Shown here: one piece after another, positions 35,294-44,176 of the stretch
Position numbering within the stretch: the first letter of the stretch is position 1
How the letters are laid out: the number at the start of each line of letters is the position of its first letter
NCBI RefSeq assembly: GCF_036865545.1
Contig: NZ_CP142208.1
Location: 2,976,001 to 3,040,000 of the forward strand
DNA from: Erwinia sp. E_sp_B01_1
Lineage (GTDB): Bacteria > Pseudomonadota > Gammaproteobacteria > Enterobacterales > Enterobacteriaceae
Length of the DNA stretch: 64,000 nt
Direction of reading: 5' to 3'
Position numbers and translations under genes: made by a program
Notes under the pieces: generated by a model
The model's database searches: none
Told to the model about the DNA's origin: nothing
What the model saw: the letters and a program-made list of their open reading frames with translations, nothing else

Positions 35294-36376
35294 TTAACTG
35301 CCTGACCACACTGAACCCGGAACAGCAACCCGACCTTCAAACAGCAGACGTGCGGTACGAATCAATCCGCTGTTGATGACGTTACCCGTCGCATCGCGTG
35401 TCAGCATCACGCTAAACTCGCCGGTGGGATGTTCCACCGCCAGCCGCTGCTCACCAGCCTCGCTGACATTTGCCACTCCTTGTGTCACTGAACCGGGGAT
35501 GAGACAGGCGGTTGCCACACTCACAGCGCCTAATACGCCAATGGATGCATGGCAGCGGTGTGGGATAAAGGTGCGGGTGGTCAGCGTCCCGCCCTGGGTT
35601 GGGGCAGCAATCAGGGTCATTTTTGGCACCGTGCGTTGCGTCACATCGCCCAGATTCATGCGTGGGCCAGCCTGCAAGCGGATGGCTTCCAGGCGCGCTT
35701 TCAATTCGTGGTCATTATCCAGCTGCTCGCGTGTTTCCAGCCCGCTGCGCTGCAAATCGGCTGCCCGTATCAGCACCACCGGCATGCCATTATCAATACA
35801 GGTAACCTCAATACCCTCAAAGCGGTCGCGTGCGTTGCCCGTCGGCAGTAAGGCACCACAGCTGGAACCGGCGATATCTTCAAAATTCAGTATCTGTTCT
35901 GCTGCGAAACCCGGCACGCCGTCAATGTGTGCGTCACCTTCATACTCTATCGCACCGTCAGGCGTGGCGATTTGTGCTTCGGCGATTTGCCCGGTGTTTA
36001 CCATAAAAATACGCACCAGCGTGACCGCGCCCTGCACCTTTACCAGCTCTTTTTCAATGGCGAAAGGTCCGACGGCGGCCAGGATGTTGCCGCAGTTTTG
36101 CCCGTAATCCACCACGGCTTCAGTGACGTTAACCTGCGCAAACAGGTAATCCACATCCGCGTCCGGGCGCGTTGAGGGGGAGATAATCGCAACTTTGCTG
36201 GTCAGTGGGTCGGCCCCACCAATCCCGTCAATCTGACGTGCGTCAGGCGACCCCATCACTGCCAGCAGCACGCGGTCGCGAGTGGCGTTATCTTGTGGCA
36301 GATCCGCCGCCAGAAAACAGGCGGCTTTGGAGGTGCCGCCACGCATTAAGACGCAGGGGAGAAAGGTCTGTTTCAT
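35294..36376 (-). CDS. galD: 4-oxalomesaconate tautomerase (PrpF/GalD family)
   Basis: 360 residues, PrpF-fold isomerase. It has LPCVLMRGGTSKAACFLAAD at the start, VVDYGQNCGNILAAVGPFAI (conserved cysteine), SSCGALLPTGNARD, and PHRCHASIGVLGAVSVATAC. In the gallate pathway GalD converts the keto form of 4-oxalomesaconate to the enol used by the hydratase. 2-Methylaconitate isomerases are close relatives, but flanking GalC- and GalB-like genes favour GalD. It ends 10 bp before the DUF1932 gene. Confidence 0.82.
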   Translation of the reverse strand: MKQTFLPCVLMRGGTSKAACFLAADLPQDNATRDRVLLAVMGSPDARQIDGIGGADPLTSKVAIISPSTRPDADVDYLFAQVNVTEAVVDYGQNCGNILAAVGPFAIEKELVKVQGAVTLVRIFMVNTGQIAEAQIATPDGAIEYEGDAHIDGVPGFAAEQILNFEDIAGSSCGALLPTGNARDRFEGIEVTCIDNGMPVVLIRAADLQRSGLETREQLDNDHELKARLEAIRLQAGPRMNLGDVTQRTVPKMTLIAAPTQGGTLTTRTFIPHRCHASIGVLGAVSVATACLIPGSVTQGVANVSEAGEQRLAVEHPTGEFSVMLTRDATGNVINSGLIRTARLLFEGRVAVPGSVWSGS

Positions 36377-36378
36377 CG

Positions 36379-37095
36379 TCAGCTATTCTTCAGCTCATCC
36401 AGGGAATCAACGTAGCGCAGCCCTTTTTCAGCTAAGGTGGGCCGCATCTGATAAATATCCAGCCCCAGCTCTCCCGCTGCGAGTCGCTGGCGTTTACCTT
36501 CCTCAGCATCAACGCGTTTTTTTGCAGCAGCATCCACGGTGGTGGCCTGTTCACGAGGCACAATGACCACACCATCATCATCGGCTACCACGATGTCGCC
36601 CGGATTGACCAGCTGACCGGCACAGATCACCGGAACATTAACAGAACCCAGGGTCTCTTTTACCGTTCCCTGCGCATAGACAGCTCGTGACCAGACGGGG
36701 AAGTGCATCTCGCGCAACGTCTGGCTGTCGCGTATACCAATGTCGCCCACGAGGCCCACTACGCCACGCGCTTTCAGTGATGTCGCTAACAGGTCACCAA
36801 AAAAGCCGTCGTGACAGTCAGACGTCATCGCCACCAGCAACACATCACCCGGCTGGCATTGTTCTACCGCCACGTGAAACATCCAGTTATCACCCGGCGA
36901 TACCAGCACGGTTACTGCGCTGCCCGCGACAGCGCATTTCTGCTGAATCGGACGCACGCGAACATCAAGCAGGCCTGTACGTCCCTGTGCTTCATGCGTG
37001 GTCGCCACGCCGTAACCCGCAAACCCTGTGACCAGACCGGGTTCGGCACGCTCAATGTTTCGCACGACAACGCCTTTCTTATTCAGCAGACTCAT
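36379..37095 (-). CDS. galC: 4-carboxy-4-hydroxy-2-oxoadipate aldolase (RraA-fold, GalC/LigK-like)
   Basis: 238 residues, RraA/HMG-CHA aldolase family. [20 protein letters not shown], then [16 protein letters not shown] with the Arg/Asp active-site pair, then [20 protein letters not shown]. GalC cleaves CHA to pyruvate and oxaloacetate. Its start overlaps the galB stop by 4 bp, so the two are translationally coupled. A pure RraA ribonuclease inhibitor would be shorter and would not lie in this context. Confidence 0.85.
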   Translation of the reverse strand: MSLLNKKGVVVRNIERAEPGLVTGFAGYGVATTHEAQGRTGLLDVRVRPIQQKCAVAGSAVTVLVSPGDNWMFHVAVEQCQPGDVLLVAMTSDCHDGFFGDLLATSLKARGVVGLVGDIGIRDSQTLREMHFPVWSRAVYAQGTVKETLGSVNVPVICAGQLVNPGDIVVADDDGVVIVPREQATTVDAAAKKRVDAEEGKRQRLAAGELGLDIYQMRPTLAEKGLRYVDSLDELKNS

Positions 37096-37832
37096 GACAA
37101 ATCCTCCGTCACGCGCGGGAACAGGCTCTGATAACCTTCGCCATGGCTGATAACTTTTGGTGAAGCGATGCCCACGTTACGTTTGGCCTGAACACCACGC
37201 TGCAAAGCGACGCGCGTATAGTATTCCCACAGGTGCTCCTGCCCAGCCATGCACTGTATTGCCGCGTATTTCTTATCCCATACCGGGGTGATATCCAGAA
37301 GGACGTCCGGCTTCCAGTTGCACTGCTCGGGCTGGTGTGGTTCAAAACAATAAACCGGCGGCGCACCGATGATGGTTTCACCGGGACGATAACCTTCAGC
37401 CTGCGCGATGATACGTGCTTCCTGCGTCAGATTAGCGGCCAGCGGATGGTCATAGTTATAGGGATCGTTCACCGAATGGGTCAAAACGAAGTGTGGCTGT
37501 ACCCGACGGAACACGTCAGCAAGGCGAAACAGCGTCTCTTTGTCTGAGCGAAGCGGATAGTCACCCATATCGAAGAACTCAATGCTGGCTCCGAGGATTT
37601 TGGCCGCAGCTTCGGCCTCACCCTGTCGGTTTTGCTTCACGATAGTTTCGGTCATGTTACCTTTGCGCCACAGCTTTGCTGATTCACCTCGTTCGCCGTA
37701 GGAGAGACAGACCACATGCACGTCATATCCTCGTGAGGTATGCAACGCAATCGCGCCGCCCGCACGCCAGACAAAATCAGCGGAGTGTGCACTGACCACT
37801 AAAGCGCTCTTTTTAGCTATCTTTTCCATCAT
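37092..37832 (-). CDS. galB: 4-oxalomesaconate hydratase (PIG-L/LmbE-fold, GalB-like)
   Basis: 246 residues, PIG-L fold. It starts [20 protein letters not shown], where H16-S-A-D19 occupies the usual H-P-D-D zinc site. [20 protein letters not shown] and [20 protein letters not shown] complete the family pattern. In P. putida the hydratase of the gallate pathway is of this type rather than an amidohydrolase. It is the first gene of the operon galB-galC-galD-dehydrogenase-dioxygenase, divergent from the LysR-type regulator. Confidence 0.82.
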   Translation of the reverse strand: MMEKIAKKSALVVSAHSADFVWRAGGAIALHTSRGYDVHVVCLSYGERGESAKLWRKGNMTETIVKQNRQGEAEAAAKILGASIEFFDMGDYPLRSDKETLFRLADVFRRVQPHFVLTHSVNDPYNYDHPLAANLTQEARIIAQAEGYRPGETIIGAPPVYCFEPHQPEQCNWKPDVLLDITPVWDKKYAAIQCMAGQEHLWEYYTRVALQRGVQAKRNVGIASPKVISHGEGYQSLFPRVTEDLS

Positions 37833-37914
37833 CTCATCCTGCGTTTTGCTGTTTTTTTCATCCTGGCATGCTGTTTAACGCACGGATAATGCCTTTCATT
37901 GCGTGAGCTATGAC

Positions 37915-37936
37915 TTTTATTTATGTTGGGATAAAA
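37915..37936. promoter_or_regulatory. Candidate LysR-type binding site in the divergent promoter
   Basis: TTTTAT-N10-ATAAAA lies 22 bp before the regulator start in the 126-bp divergent region. It has the dyad symmetry expected of an LTTR recognition site, but the AT-rich sequence makes chance likely. Confidence 0.35.
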
Positions 37937-37958
37937 CCTTTAAACTTTTTACGACGAC

Positions 37959-39185
37959 ATGAAAATAAACCCGCAAGAATTTCAATTAAAAATCATGCAA
38001 ATACGAGCATTCTGTATGATTGCAGATCGTGGCACCGTGTCAGAAGCCGCCAACAAATTGTTTCGCACTCAGTCGGCAATCACCCGTTCAATCCGTGATC
38101 TTGAACACACTTTAGCCACGCCGCTGTTCGAACGTCACGCGAGCGGCATGATGCTGACGGAAATGGGAAAATGTGTTTTGCCACGTGCCCGCCGCGCTAT
38201 CCAGGAGCTGCAGCTGATCCCCTCATTGCTCAGCAAACTCAAACAGCGCGACAACGGACGTGAAGAGGCTGAACCTGTCTGGTTATTTAACCTGCGACGT
38301 CTGCAAATTTTCCTGGCGCTGCACCGGCTTCATCACACGCAAAGCGTGGCGACTTCACTGGGTATCAGCCAGCCTGCTGTCAGCGCAGCGTTAAAGGTGC
38401 TGGAAAAGGGAGCAGGATTGACGCTGTTCCAACGCACGCCAAAAGGCATGATGCCAACGCCCGCCGGGCGGGAAATAGCACCTTTCATTAGTCGCGCACT
38501 GAATGAGATCCGGCATATTCCTGAAGAGCTTGCGGCGCAGCAGGGCGTGCTAACCGGCACTGTGCACGTGGGAGCCCTGCCCCTGTGCCGAAGCAGTTTA
38601 CTGCCTCGTGCCATTGCTCACCTGGTGACGCGTTATCCCGGTATCAAAGTAGTAACCAATGAAAGCGCCTTTAGCGCGCTGGTGACAGAGTTAAGGGCGG
38701 GTGATATTGATTTCATTCTCGGCGCTTTGCGGCAGAACGACACGGTGACGGATATCCATAACCAGTTTTTATTCGATGAAGAACTTATTTTAGTGGCGCG
38801 CCCTGAGCATCCGCTTACCGGACGGTTGCTTACGCCAGACGAGCTGGCCCTGACGCAGTGGATCCTCCCCCGTGATAACACTCCGGCACGCCATTTATTA
38901 GATCGCGCATTTCAGGCATCAGGCATGCCCGCCCCACAACCTTTAGTGGAAAGTGGGGATCTGGCGATAGTGCGTGGGCTGCTGCTGCATTCAGATATGG
39001 TCGCGGCCGTCTCTTCGCATCAGCTTGAATATGAGTTACGTGCCGGGATTCTGACGTCGCTGACGTTCGATCTGCCTGATACGTGTCGTGAGATTGGTTT
39101 AACTTTCCGTCGGGGGGCGCTGCATTCACCTGCGGCAAAAGCGTTATTGAGCTGTATCGATGAGGCGCAGACTCACTCCGTCTAA
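37959..39185 (+). CDS. LysR family regulator with two tandem HTH domains
   Basis: 408 residues, about 100 longer than a normal LysR protein. Residues about 13-85 form one LysR HTH (MQIRAFCMIADRGTVSEAAN, then SAITRSIRDLEHTLATPLFE). Residues about 108-183 form a second (NLRRLQIFLALHRLHHTQSV, then SQPAVSAALKVLEKGAGLTL). An effector domain follows. It is divergent from the galBCD-like operon and upstream of the MFS permease, so it likely controls both, in the role of P. putida GalR. Whether both HTHs bind DNA is unknown. Confidence 0.85.
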   Translation: MKINPQEFQLKIMQIRAFCMIADRGTVSEAANKLFRTQSAITRSIRDLEHTLATPLFERHASGMMLTEMGKCVLPRARRAIQELQLIPSLLSKLKQRDNGREEAEPVWLFNLRRLQIFLALHRLHHTQSVATSLGISQPAVSAALKVLEKGAGLTLFQRTPKGMMPTPAGREIAPFISRALNEIRHIPEELAAQQGVLTGTVHVGALPLCRSSLLPRAIAHLVTRYPGIKVVTNESAFSALVTELRAGDIDFILGALRQNDTVTDIHNQFLFDEELILVARPEHPLTGRLLTPDELALTQWILPRDNTPARHLLDRAFQASGMPAPQPLVESGDLAIVRGLLLHSDMVAAVSSHQLEYELRAGILTSLTFDLPDTCREIGLTFRRGALHSPAAKALLSCIDEAQTHSV

Positions 39186-39216
39186 AATAAAATCATATAA
39201 GAACATAATATTTACA

Positions 39217-39257
39217 GCGTCAGAACTGCATATTTAAGGCCTCTGACGCCATTTTTA
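39217..39257 (+). terminator. Intrinsic terminator after the LysR gene
   Basis: Perfect arms GCGTCAGA/TCTGACGC followed by CATTTTTAA. It separates the regulator from the MFS gene. Confidence 0.65.
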
Positions 39258-39424
39258 ACTTCTAAAGACAATGTTAAATTCGTCACAATATAAACCCAAC
39301 TCATACCTCTAAAAGCCTTTTTTGACAGACAGGGTTGTTTCCCCCGCTTAACGTGTTACCAGATTGTTACCTTTCTCATATCCACCCCCAACTGCCGCAG
39401 ACAGCAGAGAAGAGAGTGTACCCG

Positions 39425-40795
39425 ATGACAGCAAATAACCTGGTTAACGTGAAAGCGTGGATAGATGCGCGACCCATCTCATCTTTTCAGTGGCGCCTGC
39501 TGGTGCTGTGCCTGATTATCATTATGTTTGACGGCTATGATGCCGCCGTGATGGGCTTTATTGCGCCGGCCCTGATTGAACACTGGGGCATCAGCCGTGC
39601 AGCGATGGGCTCCATTCTGGGTGCGGCGATGTTTGGTGTGGCGCTGGGTGCGCTGATCGCCGGACCGCTGTCCGATCGTTATGGCCGCAAGCGAATCATT
39701 TTACTGGCAGTGCTGATCTTTGCCGCGTTCAGCCTTGCCTGTGCGTTTGCTACTACGCCAGTACAGATGATGGTGCTGCGCTTTATAGCCGGATTAGGAT
39801 TAGGCGCGGTGATGCCAAACTGCGTAACCTTACTGTCTGAATATATGCCTGAACGCCGTAAAGGCGTCATGATTACCCTGATGTTCAGTGGCTTCAATAT
39901 TGGTTCGGGACTGGGAGGATTTATTGCCGCAGGGTTGCTGACACAGTATAGCTGGCCCGCGGTACTGATTTTTGGCGGTGCGGTACCACTTTTGATGTTG
40001 CCGGTTATAGCCTGGTTGTTACCAGAATCGGCCCTTAATCTGGTGATACGTAAAGCACCACGTGCTCAGATAGCCGCATTGCTCAATCGTATGGGGGGAA
40101 GTTTTGGCAGTGATAATGCCTTCATTCTTGATTCTCCCCGCGTCAAACGTCACAACACCATTTCGGAGCTGTTTCGTCATGGCTTTGCACGCGGCACCAT
40201 CATTCTCTGGATGACCTATTTTATGGGTCTTTTTGTGATTTATCTGCTGAACGGCTGGCTGCCCACCATTATGCGGTCAGGTGGCATTTCGCTGGAGCAA
40301 GCTGCCATTATTGCCGGCCTGTTTCAGCTGGGCGGTCCGCTGGGGGGTATCATCGTCGGCACACTGATGGATAAGCTACGCGCTAAATGGGTAATCGGCG
40401 TAGTTTATTTTATCGGTTCTGTCTGTTTGATTATCCAGGGCCTGTTTAGCCTGAGTGGCGTGGCGCTGGGGATTATTATTTTTATCACTGGTATGTGTAT
40501 TAATGGCGCGCAGAATGGCCTTCAGGTCTACTCTCCGGCTTTTTACCCCACAGAGATCCGCGCCACTGGCGTGAGCTGGATGCACGGTATTGGACGCATC
40601 GGCGCCATCCTGAGTTCATCATTGGGTGGCGTGTTGATGGGCGCCTTTCCGGGACAGTCAGCCATATTCTTCATTCTTGCACTGCCAGCACTGCTTGCCG
40701 CATTCAGCATTGTTTTACATCGGAATATTCGTCTTAATATGAAAATCAAAGGCGCAGGCCTCAGTGAGCATGTTCCTGAAGTACAAGCGCAGTGA
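39425..40795 (+). CDS. Aromatic acid:H+ symporter (AAHS) MFS permease
   Basis: 456 residues and 12 membrane helices. The family start is LVLCLIIIMFDGYDAAVMGF followed by IAPALIEHWGISRAAMG (the DGYD motif of aromatic acid transporters). Also present are GPLSDRYGRKR and LRFIAGLGLGAVMPNCVTLL. It probably imports the aromatic substrate of the adjacent cluster, as GalT or PcaK do. The ATG at 39425 is chosen; the frame extends to 39335 without a better start. Confidence 0.9.
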   Translation: MTANNLVNVKAWIDARPISSFQWRLLVLCLIIIMFDGYDAAVMGFIAPALIEHWGISRAAMGSILGAAMFGVALGALIAGPLSDRYGRKRIILLAVLIFAAFSLACAFATTPVQMMVLRFIAGLGLGAVMPNCVTLLSEYMPERRKGVMITLMFSGFNIGSGLGGFIAAGLLTQYSWPAVLIFGGAVPLLMLPVIAWLLPESALNLVIRKAPRAQIAALLNRMGGSFGSDNAFILDSPRVKRHNTISELFRHGFARGTIILWMTYFMGLFVIYLLNGWLPTIMRSGGISLEQAAIIAGLFQLGGPLGGIIVGTLMDKLRAKWVIGVVYFIGSVCLIIQGLFSLSGVALGIIIFITGMCINGAQNGLQVYSPAFYPTEIRATGVSWMHGIGRIGAILSSSLGGVLMGAFPGQSAIFFILALPALLAAFSIVLHRNIRLNMKIKGAGLSEHVPEVQAQ

Positions 40796-40838
40796 GGATG
40801 TGGCGGTCATAGCTTTACAGCAGGAAAATGCCCACATA

Positions 40839-40883
40839 TTTCCTCATCAGCGCGAGCGCATCAGGGTCGCGCCGGTGAGGAAA
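40839..40883. terminator. Strong bidirectional-type hairpin between convergent genes
   Basis: Arms TTTCCTCA/TGAGGAAA enclose GCGCGA/TCGCGC, between the permease gene and the convergent UPF0303 gene. A-rich and T-rich edges make it usable on both strands. Confidence 0.6.
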
Positions 40884-40912
40884 CAGAAAGCCTGGTGATA
40901 AACAGATTGTTA

Positions 40913-41371
40913 TCAAAGTGTCTGTTGAAGTTGCTGTATACCCCAAAATGCAAGCGCATGATCGTCTTCAGAAGGTAAACCGCTTACGCTTACTGCGCCG
41001 ATAACCTGACCGGTCAGGTTCAGAAGGGGAAATGAGCCTCCATGATCCGTATACCTCGCATGATCGATGTGTTTCTGCATGCTCATCGATTCTCCCCGGG
41101 ATGCGTTATCGATTCCTACATACAATGATGAGTGCGCACAACGCAGGACTGTGTTGCGTTTGCGACGCATCCATTCCAGGTTATCTGCGCTTGAGCCAGG
41201 TAATGCCGCAACAAATAATTCCTGACCAAAAGCATAGACCTCCAGCGATACGGGCGCCGCAAGCACTACTGCACGCTCATACAGAAGTTGGCCCAGTCGC
41301 CAGGCAAGAGTGAAATCAAACTGCGCCAGTCGGGCTTCATTTTCCTGTTGTAGCATTTCTTCAGGTGTCAT
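40913..41371 (-). CDS. UPF0303 / heme-degrading-domain-like protein
   Basis: About 152 residues. FTLAWRLGQLLYERAVVLAA, PVSLEVYAFGQELFVAALPG, WMRRKRNTVLRCAHSSLYVG and YTDHGGSFPLLNLTGQVIGA are the UPF0303 signature (YBR137W/GlcG-like fold). Function is uncertain. Relatives are often found next to catabolic permeases, as here. The ATG at 41371 is favoured over the GTG at 41383 by the GGAA upstream. Confidence 0.85.
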   Translation of the reverse strand: MTPEEMLQQENEARLAQFDFTLAWRLGQLLYERAVVLAAPVSLEVYAFGQELFVAALPGSSADNLEWMRRKRNTVLRCAHSSLYVGIDNASRGESMSMQKHIDHARYTDHGGSFPLLNLTGQVIGAVSVSGLPSEDDHALAFWGIQQLQQTL

Positions 41372-41383
41372 TTGATGTTCCAC

Positions 41384-41868
41384 GAAGTGAGTAAATGAAA
41401 TTTAAATTTCAATATACTGAAAGACTACATTGTTGTGAATATGTTTTTTTCAGAAATTTAGAGAAAAATCAGTACCATATCCTACATTTTTTTGCAAAAA
41501 GACCTAAAAATCAAGAACGTATGTTTCATATAATTTAATTTTGGAATTATTTCCCCTACAGACGTTGGAGGAGGATGAATGAGACTCAAAGTGCAGACTT
41601 TCTCATAGCATGTAAGAACAAGAGTCAGCACCCTGCAGGGGCATCAGAATGGATAAAGTCTCATTCGTTATAATCTGAAATGCATGGTGTAATGCTGCAC
41701 CGATGCAGTTTCTGAAAGGTTCTCCAGGGAAATAATTACATTAGTATTTCTCTGGCAATCGGGCCGCTAAGCCGATACTTTCACTTGTTACGGGCTGAAA
41801 CCGGCGGAATAGGTTCAAACATCCTGCCTGAAAATCAGCCAGATTGTTTTGTTACGTGGGTTATAAAA
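41384..41868. other. Intergenic region upstream of the LacI regulator
   Basis: About 485 bp, AT-rich at the left. It should hold the promoters of the two divergent genes. No operator, repeat or gene is convincing; a small palindrome CCCTGCAGGG lies near 41632. Confidence 0.45.
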
Positions 41869-42879
41869 ATGGAAGAAAAATCAAACAGTAAAAAGGCGAC
41901 CGCGAATGAAGTTGCTGAACTTGCGGGCGTCTCGAAATATACCGTTTTGCGTGCCTTTAAAGAGGGGGCTTCGATTTCACCTCATGCCCGCGAAGCAGTA
42001 ATGGCAGCGGCTGATAAGTTAGGATTTAGCCCAAACCTGTTAGCCCGTAGTTTAAAAAATAAGAAAACTAAACTGATTGCAGTTCTGGTTGATGAGTTCC
42101 AAAATCCACATACCTTGATGGTGCTGGACGAAGTCAGTAAGCAGTTGGGTGCGCGGGGCTATATGACCATATTACTTAATGTCAGCTCTGACGATAAATA
42201 CATATCCGTATTAAAGATGGCTGGACAGATGCAGGTCGATGGCATGATATTCGCCGCGACCATCTTACGTGATGAGCTGATTGTTACAGCAAAAGAAATT
42301 TATCACGTGCCTTCATTCCATATTTGTCGTAGCACCGAAAATCCAGACGTGAATGTTGTAAATATAGATGGTTTCAATGCTTCTAAAGCGCTTGGAAATT
42401 TACTTATACGGCAGGGTTATAAAAAATACGCTTATATGAAAGGTCATGATACACCTTCGTCACAGTTAATGCGTATACAGGGATATGAGGAAAGCCTGAA
42501 AGCAATCGGTCAGAATATAAGTAAACTCTTTATTGCGGGACATTATGACCGTGAGCGATCCTATACTTTGATAATGGATTATTTACAACAAACACCTCAA
42601 AGTGAAAGGGTTGATGCTTTGTTTTGTGAAAATGATGTTCTGGCTATAGGCGCCATTCAGGCTGTAAGAGACTTCGGTCAGGGTGCGCATATGGGAATAG
42701 TAGGCTTTGATGATATTAATGAAGCGCGCACAACCACCTGGCAATTGACAACATGGTCGCAACGGGCTGATTTACAGATTACTGAGGCCATCAATCGTCT
42801 TTTAGACGGTATTGCCGATGAAAGCGGTAGTTGGCGAACCGGTGAAATAAAGATCCGAAAATCGCATCTGAAGCCCTGA
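41869..42879 (+). CDS. LacI family transcriptional regulator (likely controls GADH operon 1)
   Basis: 336 residues. The N-terminal HTH and hinge are ATANEVAELAGVSKYTVLRA and NLLARSLKNKKT. The C-terminal domain is a periplasmic-binding-protein fold (IAVLVDEFQNPHTLMVLDEV, FCENDVLAIGAIQAV, GIVGFDDINEARTTTWQLTT). The ATG at 41869 directly precedes the HTH; the frame to 41785 is not needed. Twin LacI-type palindromes lie between this gene and the dehydrogenase operon downstream, so it probably represses that operon in response to gluconate or ketogluconate. Confidence 0.88.
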   Translation: MEEKSNSKKATANEVAELAGVSKYTVLRAFKEGASISPHAREAVMAAADKLGFSPNLLARSLKNKKTKLIAVLVDEFQNPHTLMVLDEVSKQLGARGYMTILLNVSSDDKYISVLKMAGQMQVDGMIFAATILRDELIVTAKEIYHVPSFHICRSTENPDVNVVNIDGFNASKALGNLLIRQGYKKYAYMKGHDTPSSQLMRIQGYEESLKAIGQNISKLFIAGHYDRERSYTLIMDYLQQTPQSERVDALFCENDVLAIGAIQAVRDFGQGAHMGIVGFDDINEARTTTWQLTTWSQRADLQITEAINRLLDGIADESGSWRTGEIKIRKSHLKP

Positions 42880-43422
42880 TATGTTAGCTATTATTTCAAA
42901 TGTAAACATCATGTAAAATATTGGGCAAACCAGCAGTGTTTGCTCACATAATGCCCTTCCATACACCACAAGCCACAACCTCATTAATACATACTCATCG
43001 TAAATAGCACTTTTTGATAACCCCTATCGCCCTCTTGCAAATTTTTATACATCATTGTTTTATATACAAAAAGTCACTTAACCTCGCTTTCTGTTTTGTA
43101 AATTTTTCTTTGCCATCGATGGCAAATTGCAGTTGCCATCGATGGCAAAAGTACACATAATCGCAACATTGTGGGGTTAAAGCCTGGTTCCCGGGAGTGG
43201 AAATCTGTCCTGCAGCAATGTTTAGTTTTGATTTGTTGATAACAATCGGCAGAGCTACGAGATGAACATAGTTGTCAGGTACAGGTAAAAACAATCAGTT
43301 TGATTAATTTAACCAGCCTGATTCTACTGTAAGGCAGTTATTATTCTAATTAAAACTGTAAGTCTTAAGCTGGATTTTATTACTGTTAAGAATGGTAAGT
43401 TTGAGTTTTATTGGAGCATCAT
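42880..43422. other. Intergenic control region of GADH operon 1
   Basis: About 540 bp between the LacI gene and the dehydrogenase operon. It contains the paired operators at 43109-43148 and AT-rich sequence that must include the operon promoter. The start region of the gamma-subunit gene has TTGGAGC as ribosome site. Confidence 0.55.
43109..43148. promoter_or_regulatory. Two tandem perfect palindromes TTGCCATCGATGGCAA (LacI-type operators)
   Basis: An 18-bp palindrome at 43109-43126 and its 16-bp copy at 43133-43148, with centres 23 bp apart. Even-length palindromes with a central CG are the standard LacI-family operator form. They lie about 275 bp upstream of the GADH gamma-subunit start and downstream of a LacI gene. 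Confidence 0.8.
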
Positions 43423-44157
43423 GTGAAAAGAAGAAGTTTTATTCAGGCAGGGTTAGTTTTAGCAAGTACCGGTACAGCTGCCTCAATATTCAAACCTGCA
43501 GGAGCCGCTGAGAGAGTTTTTAAGGGTGGCGAATTATGGCGTGCCAAAGCAACTCAGCCTCCAACGCCTGCAGATCCCACCAAAAGGTACTTTTTCACGG
43601 AGCAGGAAGAAGCATTAGTTAAAGCTATCTTTGACAGACTCATTCCCGCTGATGAATTAAGTATTGGTGCATCAGATGCGGGCTGTGTTGTGTTTATTGA
43701 TAATCAACTCGCCGGTCCTTACGGGGAGGCCAGTTGGCGTTATAAAGGGGGTCCGTATGAGCAGGGAACGGAATCACAAGGGAATCAAAGTCCATTAACG
43801 CCTCGCGAAATTTATCGTAAAGGGCTTTCAGAGATGGATATTCACTGTACAAAAGCGTTTGGGAAGTCCTTCGTCGTTTTATCCGATGATGATAAAGACA
43901 ACTATCTCGAACAGATGGAAGCGTCCAAATACACCTATCCGGGCTTTACGTCTTCAAATGCGCTTTTTGGCCAGTTCCTTTCCAATGTGATGGAAGGTTT
44001 CCTGGCCGATCCAATATATGGTGGCAACCGCAATATGGTCGGCTGGAAAATGATTGGTTTTCCGGGCGCACGGTATGACTACCGTGATGTAGCCAAGCTT
44101 AAAGGACAAAAAATCTCCCTTGAGCCGATCAGCATTATTGAACATTTGAAAGCATAA
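43423..44157 (+). CDS. Gluconate 2-dehydrogenase gamma (small) subunit, copy 1
   Basis: 244 residues. A twin-arginine signal (KRRSFIQAGLVLASTGTAAS) directs export of the folded complex. The rest matches the gluconate 2-dehydrogenase subunit 3 family: FIDNQLAGPYGEASWRYKGG, then SNVMEGFLADPIYGGNRNMV and GWKMIGFPGARYDYRD. It forms a periplasmic membrane-bound complex with the FAD subunit and cytochrome c subunit that follow, oxidising D-gluconate to 2-ketogluconate (other polyols possible). The GTG at 43423 is preferred over a TTG at 43411. Confidence 0.9.
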   Translation: MKRRSFIQAGLVLASTGTAASIFKPAGAAERVFKGGELWRAKATQPPTPADPTKRYFFTEQEEALVKAIFDRLIPADELSIGASDAGCVVFIDNQLAGPYGEASWRYKGGPYEQGTESQGNQSPLTPREIYRKGLSEMDIHCTKAFGKSFVVLSDDDKDNYLEQMEASKYTYPGFTSSNALFGQFLSNVMEGFLADPIYGGNRNMVGWKMIGFPGARYDYRDVAKLKGQKISLEPISIIEHLKA

Positions 44158-44176
44158 TAAGACGTAAGGAATACCA

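Noticed and set aside
35373..36107. 244-codon plus-strand ORF opposite galD
   Set aside because: Low-complexity Ser/Pro/Ala composition typical of an antisense frame of a GC-rich gene.
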